From: Chrysochromulina tobinii
Lineage: Eukaryota > Haptophyta > Prymnesiales > Chrysochromulinaceae
DNA: 35,734 nucleotides
Assembly: GCA_001275005.1 (NCBI GenBank)
Contig: JWZX01002930.1
Span: 1-35,734, forward strand
Direction: 5' to 3'
The notes below the pieces were generated by a model. That model was not told the DNA's origin. It did not search any database and saw only the letters and a list, made by a program, of their open reading frames with translations. Position 1 is the stretch's first letter. Every line of letters starts with the position of its first letter. The translations under genes and the position numbers were made by a program. This document shows positions 1 through 6,360 of this stretch, in pieces.

Positions 1-30
1 TGCCCGCCTGTGTGAGCGTGGCCTGCGGTG

Positions 31-1149
31 TTACCCGCAAGCAGTGTAAGCTGATTGACAGACTAATCTGTCCTCGAACTTGGAACGGTCGCCATAGTAT
101 GTCACGAAGATCTCATCTTGACAGCTCTGTGTGAAACGGCTGTGAGCCGGAGCGCTGCTGCAGTTCAACACAACGCGCGCGCGCGCGCGCACACGCTCCG
201 GACCCCCAAGCACGAGAGCCACTATCACTATGGACGGAGGTGTGGCCGACACAGCCCGTGCTAACACAAAGAACTCGTGTGAACACAAGCCGTTAATCGG
301 CAAATCGTGGGGGAAGGGAGAGCGCCGGACTAGCATCTGCGCCAGTCCGATGCCCCCCTTCCCCCGAATGTATAGCAGAGGTACCAATAGGACCGCTGTT
401 CGCGGCAGCCACAGCTGCCGCACGCGCGAGCGCCGCGGCGGCGTAAGCCCCGCGAGCCGAATCCGCACTCGCCGCTCGTACCCTATTCGAGGGGGGGGGG
501 CTTGTAGTCTCCGAGCAAGCACCCCTCTTCGCATGTCGCGCGCAGCCGTGCGCATACGCAGCACGATCTCCTGCACCGCATGGCTAGCGCGTCGCAAAGC
601 CAAGTAGCTGGCCACGATCGCCGATCGGCGGGTCGCCCGCAGTCGATCGTCGAGGCTCAAGACGTTCGCGCGACACCTGCGCGCAGCAGCGCGAGCCCGA
701 GCGACCATGTCAGTGGCTCCCGGGCACGCATCGAGGCGTCGTTTAGCGAGGAGAAACTGGACGGTCGAGTCCGCCTCCTGCTCCTCCCGCCGCCGACGCT
801 TACGCTGGACCGTGAGCACCCGGCGTTCCGCAGGGGTGAGGCGCGGCGTCGCCGCCGCCCGCGCCGCCGCGGCCGCCTTCTGAGCCCGATGTGATCGAAC
901 CGCTGCACGTTGGCTGTCGAGAATGATACCGGAGACATGTTGGGCGGCGAAATACGCGAAGTCCGAGACCCGATGAGCGTGCGAGTCGAGGTCACGATAG
1001 CGGGCGTCCGCCGCGTTCGAGAGTCGAGCAGCATTGGCGGCTTCGATGGCGGCCGCGCGATGCACAGCGAGTGCCCGCGCCGCGTCTGCACGTGCACGCT
1101 CCGGCTTGCTCCCGCACCAACTCACAGTTGAAAAGGTCGTGCCTGTCAT
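31..1149 (-). CDS. Hypothetical Arg/Ala-rich basic protein
   Basis: I do not recognise this 372-residue frame. It begins at a true ATG and runs to a stop at 31-33. Residues about 15-215 look most like real coding sequence: long Ala/Arg-rich helical stretches with few Gly or Pro and a basic cluster (QRKRRRREEQE) near residue 115. The last 150 residues look poorer (Arg/Pro-rich, then mixed) and may be read-through or a different exon. There is no signal peptide; a short hydrophobic stretch (AVLLVPLLYI) lies near residue 250. Overlapping frames on the plus strand are also open because the DNA is GC-rich, so coding status is uncertain. It sits tail-to-edge at the left end of the window, with its 5' end facing the 3' end of the dioxygenase gene. 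Confidence 0.4.
   Translation of the reverse strand: MTGTTFSTVSWCGSKPERARADAARALAVHRAAAIEAANAARLSNAADARYRDLDSHAHRVSDFAYFAAQHVSGIILDSQRAAVRSHRAQKAAAAARAAATPRLTPAERRVLTVQRKRRRREEQEADSTVQFLLAKRRLDACPGATDMVARARAAARRCRANVLSLDDRLRATRRSAIVASYLALRRASHAVQEIVLRMRTAARDMRRGVLARRLQAPPPRIGYERRVRIRLAGLTPPRRSRVRQLWLPRTAVLLVPLLYIRGKGGIGLAQMLVRRSPFPHDLPINGLCSHEFFVLARAVSATPPSIVIVALVLGGPERVRARARVVLNCSSAPAHSRFTQSCQDEIFVTYYGDRSKFEDRLVCQSAYTACG
174..190. repeat. CG dinucleotide microsatellite
   Basis: An uninterrupted run of alternating C and G, about eight CG units, inside the 3' part of the hypothetical gene at 31-1149. It could form Z-DNA. It is translated as an Arg/Ala run (RARAR) on the minus strand. Confidence 0.8.
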
Positions 1150-1479
1150 CTTGAAGTGTGAACGTTAACACGACAGACGCGACAACCGATGGTACTGCCC
1201 GCTCAGAATACACACACCTTACACGACCCGCCCGTACGAGAGACACGATGCGTGTCGTTATTTAACGTAAGTTCAGGAAAAGGGCGCCGTCCCGGCTTAC
1301 AAGGCGCCGGGCCCCGGTACCCCGAACCAAAACCCATCACATACTACTATGATTCACGACGAACCGAATGCTCGATTCGCAATGCTCTTGCCAATTTCTG
1401 GCGCTGTGCTCACAGTCACTACCAGAAATAGGTCACCTTCCACGGTCTCTCTCTCTCTGACGACTGGAGCACAGGTCCG
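1150..1479. other. Intergenic, no gene seen
   Basis: About 330 bases between the 5' end of the hypothetical minus-strand gene and the 3' end of the MIT/dioxygenase gene. It is less GC-rich than its neighbours and holds short CT-rich stretches such as the CTCTCTCTCT near 1447. I see no convincing ORF, RNA gene or repeat. Confidence 0.5.
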
Positions 1480-3441
1480 TCACATGTCGTGCCGGCTGCG
1501 CTCGATTGCGAGCGCGAGCTGGGCCTCATCATAATTGGGGATCAGCGAGTCGTAATTCGTGACAGAGAGGTGATCCCCTTGATCGGTCCCGGATGGAGTC
1601 ATCATACGGCTAACTTCCAGGGCGAGGGCAAGCTCCGACTCGAAGTCATGCGCATCGCCAGCAGTGCCAGCCACCGTCGCCGCAGCTGCGACCGCCGCCG
1701 GCCGCGACCCCGAAGGCGCCTCTCGCGGCGGCGGCGGCGGCGGAGGAGGAGGAGCTGGTCGTAAGGACGGCGGCGGCGGCGGCGGCGGTGGTGGTGCTCG
1801 TGATGATGGTGGCGGCGGTGGTGCTCGCGATGATTGAGGTGGTGGTGGAGGAGGAGGTGACACCGAACCTCTAGCACTAGCGCGCTGCGCCTGCTCGCGC
1901 CGTGCGAGCACAAACGCCCAGTCGCACCAGGGATCGAGCATGGGCTCCGGCCGGTGCGTCTTCCATGGGGTTGGTCCAAAGGCCGCCGAGTGGATGCGGA
2001 AGTACAGGGCGTAGCGCACGTCCGCACTCGCATTGGGCGCGATCGTGTGGGCCGTCAGGTAGTTGAGGAGAAAGACATCCCCTTTTCGGCCGACGCAGTG
2101 ATGGGGTGGCCGAGGGAAGATTCGAGCGGTCTGCGGGCCGTTGGGCAGCCCGAGGGTGCCGAGCTCGTAGAGGCGCTGCAGGCCGTGCGTGCGAAAATGG
2201 GAGGCGAGCGCCGCATGCGAGCCCGGGAAGGCCATGAGCTCGCCACCATTCGGATTCGGCACGTCAGCAAGCAGGACGCCGCACAGGACGCTGAAGTTGT
2301 GAATGGTCCCGAAATGGCTCTGCTCGGGATTGTCACGCGTTGCTAGGCCGTCAATGTGCCAGTAGCTCGCGTGCAGTTGCGCAGGAGGAGGCTCAAACGT
2401 CCCTGCCTTGCAAAAGTCGCCAGGAAAGCGGAGAGCGACCTGAGCGCCGCCCGACCGAGGCCGGGGGCCGCCCAGCAGGTGCTCGAGGATCCAGGGCAAG
2501 AGACTCCGATTGAACACGTCGGTGACCTCGGGACTCAACTCGAGCCCGGACTTTGCTCCGCGGAGCCCATCCCTGCCCTTGAGAGAGCTACCAAGGTCCT
2601 TGTTGATGGCGCGCCTCGCCACGTCCACGAGCGCCTCTGGCACGACTCCTTCGAGATGCACGTAGCCGTCCGCCTCGAACCGATCGAGGACAGATACGTC
2701 GCAGAGCGCGCGCGCCATATCGGCCGCCTCTTTGCTCCCGAGGGACTCGCCGCCATACAGGCACGTGCCTGCCGTCCAAAAGTCTCCGCGCGACCGCGTC
2801 CCGGCGGACTGCTGCGCCTGCAGCCGACGCGCTGCTGTTGCCACCGCAGCCTCCGAAGGCATGCCGAAACGCTTGATCGCGCTATCGAACGTTGCATGAT
2901 GTTCACGTAGCAGCTGGATCTGGCCCATATCACCTCGACTGAACAGATCAAGCAGCCCTGGGTGTGACGTAAGGATGTGTGACCAGGCAGTGTCAGCGGC
3001 AGCGTTGCCTATGCGTCGGGCTGCTGCATTCGCCAATTCAGTCATGCGGCGGCCCCAGGACGCAGCTCCCCGCTCCGCAGGTACGTCATTGCTCCTCTCT
3101 TCCTTGCCTTTGCCGCCGCCGCTGCCAGCGGCGGCCGCCTTAGGCTCCTGCCCCTTTTTGAGTTGGTCCATGCGCGAGAGGTACTCGTTGCACTTATCGC
3201 GGATCGTCTTCTGCGTGACCGGATTCTTTTCAGACTTGAGCGCTGTAATCAGGTACTCGGTCGCCTTGCCATACTTCTCGATCGCGTCCTTGTAGTTGCC
3301 CGCGTTGTCAGCGTCGACCGCCTGCTTGGCGATCGCGATTCCCTTGTCGCGCATCTCATTCGCCATGGCAAGGTTGCACAGACCGCCGGCGCAGCCGACT
3401 ATCACATAGAGTTTCCAGTGCAGAGTTTGCGCGAAATCCAT
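1480..3441 (-). CDS. MIT domain / PhyH-type 2-oxoglutarate dioxygenase / double UIM fusion
   Basis: Numbered from an upstream in-frame ATG at 3576 (698 residues). Residues 71-142 match the MIT domain of VPS4-type proteins (core AIEKYGKATEYLITALKSE, then IRDKCNEYLSRMDQLKK), which bind ESCRT-III tails. Residues about 290-540 match phytanoyl-CoA dioxygenases: iron ligands H407 and D409 in WHIDG, distal H510 in YLTAH, and R521 for 2-oxoglutarate. Residues 573-617 are polyproline. Two ubiquitin-interacting motifs close the protein: 644-657 (A652-xxx-S656) and 683-696 (A690-xxx-S694). I chose the ATG at 3441 because its context is GCCATGG; the ATG at 3366 has equally good context and would begin exactly where MIT domains usually begin. 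The active site is complete, so an active enzyme is likely; its substrate is unknown. A link to ubiquitin and ESCRT sorting is inference from the flanking domains. Confidence 0.85.
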   Translation of the reverse strand: MDFAQTLHWKLYVIVGCAGGLCNLAMANEMRDKGIAIAKQAVDADNAGNYKDAIEKYGKATEYLITALKSEKNPVTQKTIRDKCNEYLSRMDQLKKGQEPKAAAAGSGGGKGKEERSNDVPAERGAASWGRRMTELANAAARRIGNAAADTAWSHILTSHPGLLDLFSRGDMGQIQLLREHHATFDSAIKRFGMPSEAAVATAARRLQAQQSAGTRSRGDFWTAGTCLYGGESLGSKEAADMARALCDVSVLDRFEADGYVHLEGVVPEALVDVARRAINKDLGSSLKGRDGLRGAKSGLELSPEVTDVFNRSLLPWILEHLLGGPRPRSGGAQVALRFPGDFCKAGTFEPPPAQLHASYWHIDGLATRDNPEQSHFGTIHNFSVLCGVLLADVPNPNGGELMAFPGSHAALASHFRTHGLQRLYELGTLGLPNGPQTARIFPRPPHHCVGRKGDVFLLNYLTAHTIAPNASADVRYALYFRIHSAAFGPTPWKTHRPEPMLDPWCDWAFVLARREQAQRASARGSVSPPPPPPPQSSRAPPPPPSSRAPPPPPPPPPSLRPAPPPPPPPPPREAPSGSRPAAVAAAATVAGTAGDAHDFESELALALEVSRMMTPSGTDQGDHLSVTNYDSLIPNYDEAQLALAIERSRHDM

Positions 3442-3570
3442 GGCTCCTCCGTGCAGTGGAGACACCCCCTCCCCTGAGCTCTCGCCACCCCCCGTCTGGA
3501 GTTCATGGAGACCTTCACAGCAGCCCCGCGGTAACGACGGAGCGAACGCGGGCCGACTTTGCGCTGCTTC

Positions 3571-4689
3571 ATGCAACCCTTATCGCCGACTCGCCGTCGG
3601 TCCGTGCAGGCCTTCTCCGGCCAGTACACGGAGACCACCTCATGGGTGGAGGAAGCCAAGCACGCGATGAACGAGGAGCTCGCCGTTGCAGAGGAGCTGT
3701 CGACGTGGATGCGAAGCCAGCGGACCAAGGAACCCGGCACAACCCGCACATACACATCGCCGTCCTTTAGCCAGCAGCCAGCGCACGCTGCCCCCCGACC
3801 AGGCCACCGAAAGGACCAAGGAACCGTGAGTTCTGCCGATGCCCAAGGAGAAAGTCAAGCTACTCAGCAAGGGTCGGCGCCGCTGCTTCCGCTCTTCATC
3901 CCCAAGCGGCTCGCATGGCTTGACCAGACGTTGAGCCCGGAGTCGCTGCGGCGGCTTGAATCTCAGTCCATGTTCCCACCGCGCCCGTCCCAGCTGCCGC
4001 ATCCGCCCCTGCCGACGGCTGTGCCGCATGTCTCCGCGGACGTGGCGGAGTCGATGAGCTTCGAGCAGCCGGAGCCACCAAAGCCGGCGGCTGGCCCAAT
4101 CGTCACAGTCTCCATGAAGCGCGACGCGACGGGCAAGGTCTCAGTTTCACTGAAGCGCGTCGTGCCCGCGGCCCCCGCTGCTCCGTTGGAACAGATTGAG
4201 AAGCACAATTGTGTCGAACTCTCACTCGCGCACGTTGCGCCCGTGGCCCCCGCTGCTCCGTTGGAAGAGGTCGAGAAGCACGGGTACGGACTCCCCCACC
4301 TCCCTCCCGAGACGAACTACGAGCAGCTGCAGAATCTCGCCCTGCAGCGACGGATCGCCAAGATGGAGGCCGAGCTCGCGCAGGCGCACCTGAGTCAGCA
4401 GGCGACCCTGCAGCAGCTCGCGCAAGGGGAGCATCACAAGCACCAGCTGCAGGCGCAGCTCGCGGAGCTGACGGAGCGTTTGGTCGTGGCGGAGGGCGAT
4501 CTGCTGCAGGGTCGCCTGCTGACTCAGGCGCGCCTGCGCGAGCTCGGCGAGGAGAAAAAGCCCGGTACCCCACTTCCGGACAAGGCGCGACAGCCGTTTA
4601 CGAAGCAGACTTCGCGGGCACAGGCAGTGTACGGCAAGCTGCTCGAAGATAAGGTCTTTTGCATGGTCTTTGCAGGGGTTAAATATTGA
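3571..4689 (+). CDS. Coiled-coil protein with internal repeats
   Basis: A 372-residue protein of unknown function, read from the first in-frame ATG at 3571. The N-terminal half is Pro/Ser-rich and low in order. Two consecutive 25-residue repeats follow (PAAPAAPLEQIEKH and PVAPAAPLEEVEKH cores, 4162-4311). A Gln/Leu/Ala-rich heptad region at about residues 250-325 (ALQRRIAKMEAELAQAH, then QLQAQLAELTERL) predicts a parallel coiled coil. A short basic tail follows (KQTSRAQAVYGKLLEDK). The coiled-coil coding DNA contains a 48-bp inverted repeat. It is divergently arranged with the MIT/dioxygenase gene, the proposed starts being about 130 bp apart. No catalytic motif or membrane segment is visible. 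Confidence 0.65.
   Translation: MQPLSPTRRRSVQAFSGQYTETTSWVEEAKHAMNEELAVAEELSTWMRSQRTKEPGTTRTYTSPSFSQQPAHAAPRPGHRKDQGTVSSADAQGESQATQQGSAPLLPLFIPKRLAWLDQTLSPESLRRLESQSMFPPRPSQLPHPPLPTAVPHVSADVAESMSFEQPEPPKPAAGPIVTVSMKRDATGKVSVSLKRVVPAAPAAPLEQIEKHNCVELSLAHVAPVAPAAPLEEVEKHGYGLPHLPPETNYEQLQNLALQRRIAKMEAELAQAHLSQQATLQQLAQGEHHKHQLQAQLAELTERLVVAEGDLLQGRLLTQARLRELGEEKKPGTPLPDKARQPFTKQTSRAQAVYGKLLEDKVFCMVFAGVKY
4162..4311 (+). repeat. Two tandem 75-bp coding repeats
   Basis: Copies at 4162-4236 and 4237-4311 share an almost identical first 45 bases, including GCCCCCGCTGCTCCGTTGGA. The second halves have diverged. The unit is 25 codons, so the frame is kept. It looks like an in-frame tandem duplication. 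Confidence 0.75.
4369..4548. repeat. 48-bp inverted repeat inside coding sequence
   Basis: Arms at 4369-4416 and 4501-4548 are reverse complements at 47 of 48 positions, separated by 84 bp. Both arms lie in the same frame of the coiled-coil gene: the left reads AELAQAHLSQQATLQQ, the right LLQGRLLTQARLRELG. The RNA could fold into a long hairpin. Confidence 0.9.
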
Positions 4690-5182
4690 AAGGCCCCGCT
4701 ACTCCTAATGTAAAGGGTAATCTGTACTCAAGTCTGTACTGCGCGCGCTTGGACGCTCAGTCGGAGTCGCTCACCAACTTCCGTGATCGGCGCAATTGAC
4801 GAGCCGCGCTCCCGTTCGGTTGCAAAAGCGTCGTCGTGAGCTTTCAGATTCACATTGGTGAACCCCCGCTCCGCCGACCCGTCCCAGAGGTGGACACGAT
4901 ACTTTTGGAGTCTTGTGGTCAGTTTCGTTTAAGTAGTCAAGTCAAGTCTATACATACAATTGTAAACAACAGACTACAGACAACCGTATCGCGTATGAAC
5001 GGAAGCCTATCGAATGTGCTCCGGAGGCCAGCAGTGGTGGATGGGAGTGGGCGGAGATGACGGAAGGGTTCCATGAGAGGTAACACGTCATAGGTGCTAA
5101 CTTGACTTGACTTGACTTGACTTGACTTGACTTGACTTGACTTGGACTTGAAACGAGTTAATCTCCGCGTCGCCCTGAGCAC
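4690..5182. other. Intergenic with opposed pentanucleotide repeats
   Basis: About 490 bases between the coiled-coil gene and the hydrolase. A TCAAG repeat of about 2.5 copies lies at 4935-4949 and its complement, an eight-copy CTTGA array, at 5101-5140. No ORF of substance is present. The array ends about 30 bp before the hydrolase ATG, so it probably lies in that gene's promoter or 5' UTR. Confidence 0.55.
5099..5151 (+). repeat. CTTGA pentanucleotide microsatellite
   Basis: Eight perfect CTTGA units at 5101-5140, then one imperfect unit (CTTGGACTTG). The shorter complementary TCAAG array 160 bp upstream could pair with it to form a hairpin. Confidence 0.95.
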
Positions 5183-6193
5183 ATGGTGTTCGTCCTCATG
5201 TGGCTCGCCGCAAGTGCCGGCGCCATACACAGCTACTTTGATCCGCTACAACGCTGGAAGCTGTCCGCTCCGCCGTCTGACTTGGCCGCCCAGCCGCTGC
5301 TCGTGTATATCCCTGGCCTTGATGGCACCAACGCATCGCCGTTTGCCCAATTTCCGAGGCTTGCCGAGCAGTTTCGAGTTCGAGTTCAAGAGGTGTGTGC
5401 CGAACCGTCGGCATGCGAAGCCAGCTTTGAGGCGCTCGTGGAGGATGTGGCTGCGTACTTGCGCGAGCACGGCAGCACGGAGCACGGGAATGTGGTCATG
5501 GGCGAGTCGATGGGCGGCGTCGTGGCCGCTGGCGTGGCCATGCAGCATCCTGAGTTGGTGTCCGGCCTCATCCTGGTCAATCCAGCCACGGCACTCAGCG
5601 TGATGCCCGACCTCCAATCGGATGTGCGCTGGATGCGCCACGGCCGCATTCCTGAGGCGCTCTTTCCTCTCGCACTCTTCCTCAAGGTCGGGTACAAGAC
5701 GTTCGATGCGAACTTGTTCTCGTCTGCGGTGCGCGACATCCTCGTCGACAAGCGCATGGAGAAGCTGCGCGCCGAAGACCCGGAGCTGGCGGCCTATTAT
5801 GAGCTTGCCCTTGAGAGCCTCGTGGCGAGCATTTCCGAGACGAAGCCATCAGCCTTCCTGCGAGGCCGCCTGGCGCAGCTCGAGCAAGGCTGCAGCATCG
5901 TCGAGAAGCAGCTGGCATCGCTCCAGACGCCGACGCTCGTCATTGCTGGCACCGCCGACGCGCTGCTGCTTTCGTCAAAGGAGGCGGCTCGACTGCTACG
6001 AACCATCCCTATATGCGATGTGCACCTCGTCGAGGGCGCTGGCCACGCCGGCACGCTCAATCAGCGCATCGACTTGCCCGGAGTTGTGGGCCGCTGGGTG
6101 AGGAAGCGAAACCTGCCCTTGACGTTGCCTGCTGAGCTTTCGCCCTTTGGGGTGGCGATGGGCCGCCCACGGGTACAACATGACGTGTCGTGA
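5183..6193 (+). CDS. Alpha/beta hydrolase, phytyl ester synthase-like
   Basis: A 336-residue alpha/beta hydrolase with a complete apparent triad: S109 in the nucleophile elbow GESMGG, D259 in GTADALL and H288 in EGAGHAG. The oxyanion-region motif is YIPGLDGTN (42-50). The stretches LILVNPATALS after the elbow and SSKEAARLL after the acid resemble the hydrolase half of plant phytyl ester synthases (PES1/PES2), which move phytol and fatty acyl groups in plastids. Plant PES proteins carry an extra acyltransferase domain; here the protein ends about 45 residues after the histidine, so only the hydrolase half is present. The N-terminus (MVFVLMWLAASAGAIHS) looks like a signal peptide, so secretory or complex-plastid targeting is possible. 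Lipid or acyl-ester hydrolysis is well supported; the substrate is not. Confidence 0.85.
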   Translation: MVFVLMWLAASAGAIHSYFDPLQRWKLSAPPSDLAAQPLLVYIPGLDGTNASPFAQFPRLAEQFRVRVQEVCAEPSACEASFEALVEDVAAYLREHGSTEHGNVVMGESMGGVVAAGVAMQHPELVSGLILVNPATALSVMPDLQSDVRWMRHGRIPEALFPLALFLKVGYKTFDANLFSSAVRDILVDKRMEKLRAEDPELAAYYELALESLVASISETKPSAFLRGRLAQLEQGCSIVEKQLASLQTPTLVIAGTADALLLSSKEAARLLRTIPICDVHLVEGAGHAGTLNQRIDLPGVVGRWVRKRNLPLTLPAELSPFGVAMGRPRVQHDVS

Positions 6194-6360
6194 CGAAAGA
6201 ACGCTCCGAAGAAAGATAGATAGAAAACATCCCCGCACAGGCGCCCTCTGTCCGGTTGACTCTGCGCGCGCTCAGACAACCGGCCCACAACTATACCTGG
6301 AGACCCTATGTCCCTCCTCGATCCTGAATACTAATTCACAGCCTAATTCACAGTCACGCA

